NCBI GenBank assembly: GCA_965240325.2
Contig: OZ251236.1
Coordinates: 1,364,001-1,428,000, forward strand
DNA: 64,000 nt
From: Rebecca billardiae RCC1528
Lineage: Eukaryota; Haptophyta
Direction of reading: 5' to 3'
The notes beneath the pieces were generated by a model, which was given only the letters and a program-made list of their open reading frames with translations, was not told where the DNA came from and ran no database searches. Positions 51,379 through 60,677 of the stretch are shown here, piece after piece (the stretch's first letter is position 1; each line of letters begins with the position of its first letter). The position numbers and the translations under genes are program-made.

Positions 51379-51578
51379 NNNNNNNNNNNNNNNNNNNNNN
51401 NNNNNNNNNNNNNNNNNNNNNNNNNNNNNNNNNNNNNNNNNNNNNNNNNNNNNNNNNNNNNNNNNNNNNNNNNNNNNNNNNNNNNNNNNNNNNNNNNNNN
51501 NNNNNNNNNNNNNNNNNNNNNNNNNNNNNNNNNNNNNNNNNNNNNNNNNNNNNNNNNNNNNNNNNNNNNNNNNNNNNN
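51379..51578. other. Assembly gap of 200 N
   Basis: Unknown bases, exactly 200, probably a fixed-size placeholder. Frames crossing it are not real. Confidence 1.
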
Positions 51579-52301
51579 CTGGCGAGGTGCGAGCGGCGGG
51601 TCGCGGAAGCGAACGAGGCCTTGCATCTGCGCACGAACGCGCGCGACCGCCAGGCTCGGTGGCACCTCGAGGCGCTCCGACGGCGGCTGCCTCCTCAGGC
51701 GCTGCGCGGGCCGAGCACTGCCGAGCTCCTGCGCACGCGCGATGATCTGGTGGGGCAGGTGCGCCGCCTGCGCGAGCGCCAGGATGAGTCGAAGCGACGA
51801 TTGCGCGAGGTGACCGGCGCGTTGGACGCCCAGCAGCGGCGCGGCGACCGGATCGTCGCCCAGGTCGGGCCACTCGTGGACGAGCTGACCGCCCGCACGC
51901 GCGGCGAGCACCTCGCAGCTGTGCTTAGCACAGTCATCGTGCCCGCGCTTCGCCGAGCTCTCGAGCCGCACGAGCAGGGGGCGCGCGAGTTCAAGAGCGA
52001 CTCGTTGGGCTCTGTCCCGTGTCATGCCATGCTGGCGATGGGCCACTTCTACCTGAGCCGGTGCTCGCTGTGGAATGCTTCACACAGAGCAGGAGCGCCA
52101 AGCCCAACGGCGCAGAGCAATCCGGTGACACCCTCGGAGCACCTGCACCGCCGGGCGAAGGACATCGCAGCGACAGGCTCATGCTGCTCGGACGCGGCTC
52201 ACGCGGCACACACCGCCGTCACGATTCACGACAAGGCGGCCTTGCGCTTCGTCGAATCGGCTCTGGACCGGCTAACCGCACTCCCGCCGACATCCTGGTG
52301 A
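51579..52301 (+). CDS. Partial coiled-coil protein next to the gap (uncertain)
   Basis: A plus-strand frame comes out of the gap; the first ATG after it is at 51621. Residues to about 90 are strongly charged and heptad-like (LLRTRDDLVGQVRRLRER, then QDESKRRLREVTGALDAQ), as in a coiled coil, followed by TARTRGEHLAAVLSTVIVPALRRALEP. After about residue 130 (DNA near 52010) the composition loses this character, so an intron or frame decay is likely there. No family recognised. It may be part of the same gene as the coiled-coil fragments at 53806-54720. Confidence 0.35.
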   Translation: MARCERRVAEANEALHLRTNARDRQARWHLEALRRRLPPQALRGPSTAELLRTRDDLVGQVRRLRERQDESKRRLREVTGALDAQQRRGDRIVAQVGPLVDELTARTRGEHLAAVLSTVIVPALRRALEPHEQGAREFKSDSLGSVPCHAMLAMGHFYLSRCSLWNASHRAGAPSPTAQSNPVTPSEHLHRRAKDIAATGSCCSDAAHAAHTAVTIHDKAALRFVESALDRLTALPPTSW

Positions 52302-53605
52302 GGCATCACCGGAATCGCAGATCGGGCAACGACTAGCTACTCCACTACGTAGCGTCTGAATCCTGATGAGTGATGTCTGATGAGGCTGTCGGCACGGGCG
52401 TTCGTCGCGGTCATTCCGACTCGAGACTGCTCGACAGGCGACTCGGTGATCATCGATTACGGCGACGATCTATGTATATATATATATTGTTAAATAATTA
52501 GTTAATTATGGCCCGCGGTGTAGGGCGGAGCGCGTAGCGTGGAGCCCCGCCGGGGGCCCTCACTACGTTGTCAAAAAGATCTTTTGATCAAAGAAAAGGG
52601 GACGGGGGACGATTTTGAGGGGTGTTGGAGGGTGAGTTTTCGCTTTTTCGAGGGGTACGTTGGCCCATAGTGCTCTGCATTAGCAACTACGCGCTTGACG
52701 AAATAAGCGCGCCCACGCCATTCCGCATAAGTCGATAGACGGACGTGGGATCAGATACCCCGGGGGTTAACCAAGTGAGTATTTTTGTCATTCTTGTATG
52801 CTGGAGTACGAGTTTGCCGAGCGACGTTTGATTGTTTTGGGTCGAAAACAGCTATGAGGCCAGATGCTTCTGAATAGCGCTTTGTTTAAACACCTACCCG
52901 CCTGTCTCGATGGATGAACCGCCCTATAAATTAAAAGAGATTCTTTTGAATAGCGCTTGTTCAACCACATTACCCGCCTGCCTCGATGGATGAACCGCCT
53001 GTGCACTAATGTTAAACGAGATTCTTTGAATGGCGCCTATGGCGGCTTGTTAAAACGCAACAAGTTACCCGCCTACAAACCGGGCCTAAGCGCAACCTTT
53101 TGAAAGTGCATGTTGATGTGCATGGTCAGGGTCCTCCTCAACTACTGCATGTCGGCGTACTGCGTGCGCGCGCGGCGCGCTGTTATTTACCGATGCATCA
53201 CTTGGTGCTGGAAACATAGGCCATACACGGGCACTTGGAAGTGATCAAGTTTTGCTACTTATTCACTAAACAGATTTTAGATACGCGAATAAGTTGGATA
53301 CTCGGAGCCGCCAGGCGCGCGCGCGGCGCCGTATATTTATTCGAGTAGCGAGGGAGTCCCCACGGCTGCTCGCTCGCTCGTTTGCGTTCGTCGCTGCGGC
53401 GCCCTGGCCGGGGACGTGCGTGTCGGCGCCGCGTACGCCGCGGTGCGCGCGTGGTGGCGGGAGCCGGCCGGCCGCTGGTCTCCCCCTCGCGCTCTGCTCT
53501 CGCCCTCGCGCTCCGCTCCGACGGCTCTCCCCGAGGCGTCGCGCGCGTCTCGGTCCGCGGTCTCGCCTCAGAGTCTCGCCAGGCCGTGCCGACGGCGCGC
53601 ACACA
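52302..53605. other. Lower-GC island, no recognised gene
   Basis: About 52480-53280 is visibly lower in GC than the flanks and lacks their CG-rich texture. It holds the tandem repeat at 52872-53075. A motif ggatcagatacccc near 52748 recalls the SSU rRNA 790 loop but its flanks do not fit. The sequence may be an organelle- or virus-derived insert; that is a guess. Confidence 0.45.
52872..53075 (+). repeat. Tandem repeat of about 76-80 bp, three diverged copies
   Basis: Units starting gaatagcgc or gaatggcgc at 52872, 52948 and 53028 share acccgcctg, ctcgatggatgaaccgcc and agagattctttt. The third is partial and carries cttgttaaaacgcaacaag, a 6-bp stem with a 7-nt loop. Confidence 0.75.
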
Positions 53606-53805
53606 GCGCCCCGCTGCAAAGCATGCGCGACGAGATCGCGGCGGGGGCGGCGAGATCGCGGCGGAGGCGGCGGTCAACAGCCTGCCCGCGGGCGCGTTCG
53701 TCGCTCGAGGAGGAGCGCGCAAGGGCGAGCCGAGTCCGGAGCACGCTCACGAGCTCGTTGGCGACGCCTTGAGGATCGGAGCGCGCCCGGAGCCACGCAG
53801 CGGAG

Positions 53806-54720
53806 ATGAGCCGGATGCGCCCGGAGTTCGCGCAGCTGAAGGGCGAGCTCGAGCACGCGAGCTCGCTCCTCGACGCCGAGCGCGAGCTCCTCCTCAACTC
53901 GGTCGACGGCGGCGCTGAGGTGCAGCAGCGTGAGGACGAGCAGCGGACGGCCAGTGCCGAACGCTCGCATGAGACACTGCTGCCACGCGAGCGCGGCCAG
54001 CGCGAGGAGCTGCGAGGGGAATGCGCCGCGCGCGTCGACGCGGCGATCACCGGGCTGCAGGCCTCGGCCGTCGACGCGTTGCGCACCCTCGCCGCCAGCC
54101 GCGACGAGTCCGCCGTCGAGCTGCAGCCGAGCTGCAGCCGAGCTGCGCGCGCACGGATGGGCGGCGTCACACAGGCTACACTGATGCCAGAGACTAGAGA
54201 GGCCGTGCTGCATGCCAGCACGTGTGCGCGGAGGCGCTGTGCGCCGAGCTGGCGAAGCGCGGCGCCGAGCTCGACGCGCTGCGCGACGCGGCGACGGACG
54301 CGCTGGGCGCGCGCGGCGCCCTCGTCGCGACGCCCCGTGCAGCAGCTCGAGCAGCCAGCTGTGGAGTAGACGGCCGTCGAGGCCGGATCGGCGCCGGTTG
54401 AGCGCGCACGGGCTCCGAGCCTGCCGCTGGCTGGCCGCCGCCGTCTTCGAGGCCGCCGACGCGGCGGAGGAGGCGGCGGGCGAGCACGGCGGCGCGGTGG
54501 AGCAGGCGCGCACGCGCGGCGGCAGGCGCGACGCCCCGCTCGCCTCGTTCCACCCCGAGCTCCCGCTCGGCCTCGGTCTCGGTGCGCGGCTGCGCAGCGG
54601 CAGGCCGGGGCAGCCGCGTGGCGCGCGCTCTCGCTCTGCCGGCACGAGGCGAGCCGGCTGAGCGACCAGCGGCCCGTCGTCGAGCGCATGGCGCAGCGCG
54701 AGCACCTCAAGCAGGTGCGC
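53806..54720 (+). pseudogene. Broken or multi-exon coiled-coil gene
   Basis: A frame at 53806-54160 encodes charged heptads (FAQLKGELEHASSLLDAERE, then a RSHETLL segment and AAITGLQASAVDALRTLAAS). The coding character moves to another frame at about 54224-54290 (CAEALCAELAKRGAELDALR) and again near 54430-54500 (FEAADAAEEAAGEH). At 54712 a possible donor follows REHLKQ (cag|gtgcgc). Either several small introns or frameshifts explain this; I could not assemble one clean product. No family recognised. Confidence 0.4.
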
Positions 54721-54985
54721 CCGCACGCGCGCACGCGCCGGCCCGCGCCACGGCGGCCGCTTCCCCGCGCGGCCCGGGCGGCGCGTCGGCGTCGGCGACA
54801 GTGACTCGGCCCGCCGGCCCGGTGGGCGGCAACTGAGTTGGCGGTGGCAGCTCAGGCGAACTGTTACGCATGTCAGACTGACGGCAGCCGACGGAGGGTG
54901 CACCGCGGGCCCCTAACTGCGTTGGTTCTACGGAAGGACCGCGGAACGCGGTCATTATATAAATAATAGTAATATATCGGTTCCG

Positions 54986-56510
54986 AACTGTGCCCTGTCT
55001 ACGGGCGGGGGGGTCGGCGGGCCGTGCCAGTGCTCTCGCAATGTTTCCTCTGCGAGTTCGTGTCTTTCCACATTCGCTCGTGGCCGTGGGTGACGGACAG
55101 TCGGACCAGTGACACCTGCTGAAGTTTTCCCACAAGTACGTACACGTCCGTCCGGCGTGCGCCATCAGCGAGGCCCACACCCACGAGGGAATGTGTGACA
55201 GCACGCGGGGCGGGGCGGGTAGCCCGTTGCTCTGCGCGAGCGCGGGTACGCGCTGTATGTGCCGCATCTCGACCGCGATGGCGTAATCGACTCATCGAGC
55301 GCCTCGCCGCCGACAAAGCCGCCAGAGTAGATCATGTGCATGTCCTCCTGCCGCCAGCCGAGAGCGGTCGTCGCGAGGACGCTTGCCGATGTCCGCTCCG
55401 GGCATGATGGGCTCGGCGCAGGTCGCGTTGACATCGTACATGGCCGCCACGCTGATCACGAGCGCGTTGACGTTCACGCGGTCGTCGCTCTTCGCCTCTT
55501 TGACAGGTCTGGCGCCCGCGTGTTTGGCGGCACGAGGAGCTGTTGGTTGTGCGCGCGCGCGCGCACAGCGACAGCGTGTGCCACTCGCGATCGAGAGTGG
55601 CCACGAGCTGCTCACGCAGGCACACGAATCGCAGCGCATCCGTCACCGGCGTGACGACGTCCGCCTCGTCCCGCAGCGCCTGCGCCATGGACGAGGATGG
55701 CGCGTCGATTTTGCATGCTCGACGATTCATCCCTCTGCGGATGGCATCACGGGCTTGTCTGTGTCGCGCTGCGGCGAGGGTCGCCAACTCGCGAGGACGC
55801 GGTTGCTGCCACGGCGACAGACCCGGGAGGTGCGTCCGCAGCGCGTCGTACGCCGTTGGCGCTGCGCTTCCGTCGCATTGGTCACCGTCGACGCCATGCA
55901 GGCCGGACGTGGAATTTCGGCTGAGGGACCGCGATCGACCAAGGGTGGTCGATCGACACAGCGACACTCGACAAGCGAGTGACTGCAGACTGACCGCCAA
56001 ATCTTGCGTCGCGTGCGATGGCGCTTCCCGCCCGCGAGATACCTCGTAATGAGGGCCTTTCCGCACCGAGCCCGACGCGCGGGGGTTTATCGCGCGAGGT
56101 GGTTGTCGTGCGCAGCACTTGATGCTATGGCCCGTGCGAGCGCCCGACGTGCAAGTCGGGCGAGGACCGCCCCAGGTCGCACGATCGTGTCGACGCGCCG
56201 AGCGTACCGCTCCAAACGGGTCGATTTAGCCCCCGTTCGACCTGCACGCGAGACGACGAGGGCAGGAATCGCGAATCGGGCGACAGGCCCCCTCGGGAGT
56301 CTTCTCACGATGTCCGCGCCGGCGTGGATCTGGCGCGCGCGACCCACGCGCTCCGCGCCATCGGGCACTTGTTTTCGGCCGAGCGTCCCCAGTGGGAGCT
56401 GCGAGGGCGCCCGGTAGTGAGCGAGGCGATTTTCTTTTATTCTGGACGAGTTCTTTTCTTTTTCTTTTCTTTTCCCCGGGCAGTACAAGGGGTGGACCTA
56501 CGGCCCGCCA
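54986..56510 (-). mobile_element. Dispersed repeat element, copy 2 (inverted partner of 10040-11895)
   Basis: Reverse complement of the 10-kb copy. The boundary aactgtgccctg at 54986 corresponds to 11886-11895, and cggcccgcca at 56510 corresponds to the ggcgggccg block near 10045/10132. The A/G-rich tract appears as T/C-rich 56432-56480 and is shorter. Point changes and indels run throughout; the short frame intact at 11545-11711 is broken here near 55290. The two copies lie about 43 kb apart in opposite orientation. Confidence 0.72.
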
Positions 56511-57077
56511 TATATATGTATACTCGTATATAGATAGCTTAGAGCGCCCGGCGACATCATGTACAAGTCATGCACACGGTCGTCGAGTGACGGTCGTGGT
56601 GCACCCGGAGTGGCAGATTTCTTATGCTGACCGACGGCGCCAGCGCATATATTATTATTAGTATGATTCCATATACGACTGCTATAACCGTACTAAGCGC
56701 GCCTCTCCGACGACCGGATGAACAGACGCGAGTCTTACAGCAGATCAGAGTCTGTCATTATCGATTCTGACGGTGACAGCTCTATGATCCGCAGCGGTCT
56801 GTCTGTCTGTGACAGCCGACTCAGTCACGTCACGGCACGCGACTATAATGCTGTGTGTCGCAGCAGCCAATTATGACTGCCTGTGTGATGATGAATATAT
56901 TATAAGCAGTCTGCAGCGAGCACCGTGGCCATCGTCGTCGGCTGGCGAGCGCGCAGAGTCTAGTCATCATTTCAACAATGACTCAGCTTAGCCGAGTAGT
57001 AACTCAGGCCGTGCAGTGCCGTGCGGACGATGCCCAAATTGAAATGCGGCCAGGCGCTGAGACTGCATTCGAATCAC
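56511..57077. other. Intergenic, nothing recognisable
   Basis: 570 bp of mixed composition after the dispersed repeat and before the 3' end of the FkbM gene. No conserved element or gene seen. Confidence 0.6.
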
Positions 57078-57953
57078 TCATCGCATCAGAGGGCGCGCGG
57101 CATTGCTATCCACGCGCGTGTAGAAGGCGTTCCCGTGGCCAAATGGTGGCATCGCCCGCATTTCGCGCCGGAAGCCGGCCTGCACCAGCAGGGCGTGCAG
57201 ATCGCCTTCCTTGGTTCCGCCCTGGTAGTGTTCGCATGAGGACACCTCTGTCATGACGTTGCGCACGTGACGCAGGGCGTGTGGCGCACCATGGAGCACT
57301 TCGAGCTCGCTCCCTTGCACGTCAAGGTACAGAAAGTCAAACTCGTCCGGTTTAAGCCCACGATGCGCCAGGAGGTCGTCGAGCGTGACTGTCGTCACAG
57401 TGGTGGGCGGCAGCTGCTGCAGGAAGGGAAAGGCCGCCTTGTGCCCCTCGCCGAGCGGCTTGAGCGACGACGAGATGGAGTTATCAACGCGATGCAGCTG
57501 CGCGGGTGCGCCGGTTGTGCAGCCGACGGCCTCCATCGCGACGACATCGACGTTGGACCGGCCAGCGGCCGCGATGCTCGCTCGGAGTGGCGCTTCACAC
57601 TCCGGCTGGCATTCGATCCACACGACACGCGGGATGCTCAGAGCCGTGTAGAGACCGGCCTCGCCGCCATTATTTGCACCGACGTGAAGCACACCTTTGA
57701 TCAGCTTGCTGCTACTGGTACCTGCGGCGCGCTCGAGGACCGCGCGGTAGTCCAGCTCAAAAGTCCCGTTGCCAAGGAGGAAGTACACGGCCATCTTGAA
57801 GAACATGCGCACGCCCCACCAGCGAATCAGCCAAGGCGCTCCAGCGGCAAATGCAAGGCAGCGGTGTGCTCGTCGCGCCAGTGAACTGTCACCAGGGGGG
57901 TAGAGGATCGAGTAGATCGCTCGCTCACCCGGCGTTGCGCCGTCGCTCGCCAT
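57078..57953 (-). CDS. FkbM-family methyltransferase
   Basis: About 291 aa from ATG 57953; the frame is open upstream to 58217 without an ATG, through inverted-repeat DNA. FkbM/Methyltransf_21 enzymes are SAM-dependent O-methyltransferases, often acting on glycans or polyketides. SAM-binding motif GVLHVGANNGGEAGLY (about 87-102) is followed by VVWIECQPECEAPL, with the acidic residue that holds the SAM ribose. Later come VTLDDLLAHRGLKPDEFDFLYLDVQGSELEVL (about 189-220, Asp211) and the family end GHGNAFYTR. Hydrophobic stretch 47-60 (VRMFFKMAVYFLLG) may be a membrane anchor. It is the only complete gene in the repeat-rich last 14 kb. Confidence 0.88.
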   Translation of the reverse strand: MASDGATPGERAIYSILYPPGDSSLARRAHRCLAFAAGAPWLIRWWGVRMFFKMAVYFLLGNGTFELDYRAVLERAAGTSSSKLIKGVLHVGANNGGEAGLYTALSIPRVVWIECQPECEAPLRASIAAAGRSNVDVVAMEAVGCTTGAPAQLHRVDNSISSSLKPLGEGHKAAFPFLQQLPPTTVTTVTLDDLLAHRGLKPDEFDFLYLDVQGSELEVLHGAPHALRHVRNVMTEVSSCEHYQGGTKEGDLHALLVQAGFRREMRAMPPFGHGNAFYTRVDSNAARPLMR

Positions 57954-58097
57954 GCGCTCGATCTCAGCACGGACGGACGGGTCGATTTGCGCGGTCGGCC
58001 CGCTGCTTTTCGCGGCCAAGCGGAAGGGCCCGCGCGCGCGGAAGAAGCTTTGCACCCGCGAGCCGGACTCTCCAAATCCGGGGAACTTACAGTCAGA

Positions 58098-58154
58098 CCG
58101 TCTGAATCGGCCCCCTCGCTCAGACCGGTCTGAGCGAGGGCCAGATTCAGACGG
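58098..58154. repeat. 57-bp near-perfect palindrome upstream of the FkbM gene
   Basis: The arms ccgtctgaatc and cctcgctcagacc are mirrored as ggtctgagcgagg and gattcagacgg about the centre accggt (near 58126). Only a small indel in the middle of each arm breaks symmetry. The right arm is also the outer end of the 0.6-kb inverted repeat. It lies about 145 bp upstream of the FkbM ATG on its coding strand. Confidence 0.85.
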
Positions 58155-58734
58155 TTTTTGGGCCCGCCCCACTGGCGAGCGCGCTGCGGGACGCGCCTCG
58201 CACTGGGGGCGGTGCACACTACACTCACGGCGCGCCGCGATGTGTTCGGGCGGTGGATGGGGCTGAATCGGGCGAGAGTGACGGTGCGATCGGCCGCGAT
58301 GCGTCTGCCATCACCCAGTGAGCTCGTGCGGTGCCATCTCGCCCTTCGCTTCGTCGCCACTCGCAATCGCACCAGTCGCGCGCGTCCATGGCTTGCCTTG
58401 GGCGCGCTGTGTTCTCGCGCAGTGTGTGCTTGGCAGCAGGGTGCTCGTGGCCGGTGGTTGCCGTCGCAGAGGATCGGAATGTGCGCAGCTACGCTACATC
58501 CCAGACACCATGTGCCCGTCCTCGTCGAGCGTTGGAGAGACACGCGTGTCGCGCATGCACTCGCGGAAGCAGGCTGACAGCGGCGCGCGGGCGTGGCTGC
58601 GCGCGCATGGTGCACCACACAGCTGCCCCCGCCATGAGCACCAGCTGTGTACGCACCTCTTCCGTGTTGTCTGATCCGCCAGGCCGCCACGGTGCGGAGA
58701 CTGCGCGCGTGAGACACCGACAGTCAGCGGCCAC
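58131..58734 (+). repeat. Large inverted repeat, left arm (0.6 kb)
   Basis: Reverse complement of 60049-60656 at high identity. Examples are gtgttcgggcggtggatggg at about 58241 and the segment ctgatccgccaggccgccac near 58672. Frames in the two arms differ by indels, so I do not call a gene. It starts at the FkbM palindrome. Confidence 0.85.
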
Positions 58735-60048
58735 AGTCGACACGGTTGCGTGCGGCAGCAATCTGGCTCACAGCTTTCTCTCGGAAGCGATGGCCACGTC
58801 GACCGGCTGGCAACGTCGATCACTCGATGCGCTCAGCGATGGCGCGACATCGCTGCCACCTACCGCTGGGGACTCCTCGCGCAATAAAGCCCTCGTTCCT
58901 CGTCGGAAGGGCGGGCGCGATCGCTCCGCGCATCGCTCACGCTGCTCGCATTGCTCACGGCCACGCTTGCGCTCACGCTCGCGACATCGGCCGCGCCACC
59001 GCCCGTGGTCGTACTCTCGGTCACCACCGCCGTGGTGGTTTCGGGTGCTTACGTTTGACCTGGTCTACCGTGCGCCGGCAGCCGCCAGGCGAGTGCATTG
59101 GCCTCCGGCCGGCAGGGCGGCCGTTCTCGCTCTGCGAGTGCGCGCGCTGGCGCGAACTGCTTCGGCACGCATGCCCGGCGTCCTGATTCAGACGGCAAGT
59201 GCATCTACATCCGCCCGACACGCCGCCCACTGAGCGCCAGGCGCCGGACCGATGGTGCTATTGCTGCAGCTGGGCGGATCAGGTGCCGAGCTTCTGACGC
59301 TGTGCACGTTGCGAAACCCACCGCCATTGCCGCACCCGTCCGCATGCGCATCGGACGGCGCTGCTTGAGGCGCTGCCGTCAGGCGCGCGGCGGGCGGCCT
59401 CCGCCCTCGGCACCGCCGCCGAAGTGCGAGACGCGGAAGCGGCTGTCTCGCCCACGTACAGCGCTGCTCTGCGCGCCGCGCGGGACACGCCCACCACGCC
59501 CGGTTCGTGCAAACTCCCGAGGCTCCGAGCGCCGACGCTGTATGTGACGAGTGGAGCCCTGCTGCACAGCTTCTGACACGCTAAGTCTCGGACTCTGCTG
59601 CAAGCTGCATTTAATAAAAACAAATGGCGGTGGAATAAAAAGTTAAAAGTGGCTGCAGCAACTCCCATTCCACAAGTCATCTCCCCTCATAACGCTAGTA
59701 CGGCTGCGTTGAGGCTACCAACACGAGCAACAGCAGTTGCTGTCTCAGCCGCAACATCTGCAGCAGCTGCTGGTCCTTGGAGCAGCACTCCCGCGACAGC
59801 GCGCCCCCGAAGGAGCTGCGCGCGCGGCTGCTCGGACGACGGTGCCCATTGCCGCCGCTCAGCCGAGCATCGTGCCACAGCTGCCGGAGGTGCAAGGGCT
59901 GCGAGTGCTGTTGGCGAGTGCGGGTGTGCCAGTGGCAGCGAGTGGGGTGACTGCCACCGGCGCTGCTGCTGTTTCATCAATCGAAGCTGCAGCAACGGCT
60001 GCATCAGCTGCTGCACGCCATGGCATGTGCCAGTGACCTGTGTGCGCC
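58735..60048. other. 1.3-kb spacer between the large inverted repeats
   Basis: Mixed GC-rich sequence with no recognised protein. An A/T-rich patch at 59607-59650 has two AATAAA-like words. Short Gln/Ala-rich frames (59649-60036) come from gcagca-type triplets. Confidence 0.55.
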
Positions 60049-60656
60049 GTGGCCGCTGACTGTCGGTGTCTCACGCGCGCAGTCTCCGCACCGTGGCGGC
60101 CTGGCGGATCAGACAACACGGAAGAGGTGCGTACACAGCTGGTGCTCATGGCGGGGGCAGCTGTGTGGTGCACCTTGTCACGCGCGCGCAGCCACGCCCG
60201 CGCGCCGCTGTGCAGCCTGCTTCGCGAGTGCATGCGTGACACGCGTGTCTCTCCAATGCTCGACGAGGACGGGCACATGGTGTCTGGGATGTAGCGTAGC
60301 TGCGCACATTCCGATCCTCTGCGACGGCAACCACCGGCCACGAGCACCCTGCTGCCAAGCACACACTGCGCGAGAACACAGCGCACCCAAGGCAAGCCAT
60401 GGACGCGCGCGACTGGTGCGATTGCGAGTGGCGACGAAGCGAAGGGCGAGCTGGCACCGCACGAGCTCACTGGGTGATGGCAGACGCATTGCGGCCGATC
60501 GCACCGTCACTCTCGCCCGATTCAGCCCCATCCACCGCCCGAACACATCGCGGCGCGCCGTGAGTGTAGTGTGCACCGCCCCCAGTGCGAGGCGCGTCCC
60601 GCAGCGCGCTCGCCAGTGGGGCGGGCCCCAAAACCGTCTGAATCTGGCCCTCGCCA
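60049..60656 (-). repeat. Large inverted repeat, right arm (0.6 kb)
   Basis: Partner of 58131-58734. It ends at ccgtctgaatctggccctcg (about 60634), which equals half of the palindrome on the left side. The GC-hairpin array begins within about 25 bp. Confidence 0.85.
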
Positions 60657-60677
60657 GGGCAGTCACTACAAAAAATC

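Noticed and set aside
52730-52780. SSU rRNA fragment
   Set aside because: ggatcagatacccc resembles the conserved 790-loop region, but flanking sequence does not continue as rRNA, so one short match is not enough.
58318-58674. Cys/Ser-rich protein in the large inverted repeat
   Set aside because: A similar peptide is readable in the other arm (minus strand near 60115-60470), but that is because the DNA is duplicated. Frames diverge downstream by indels and no domain is recognised.
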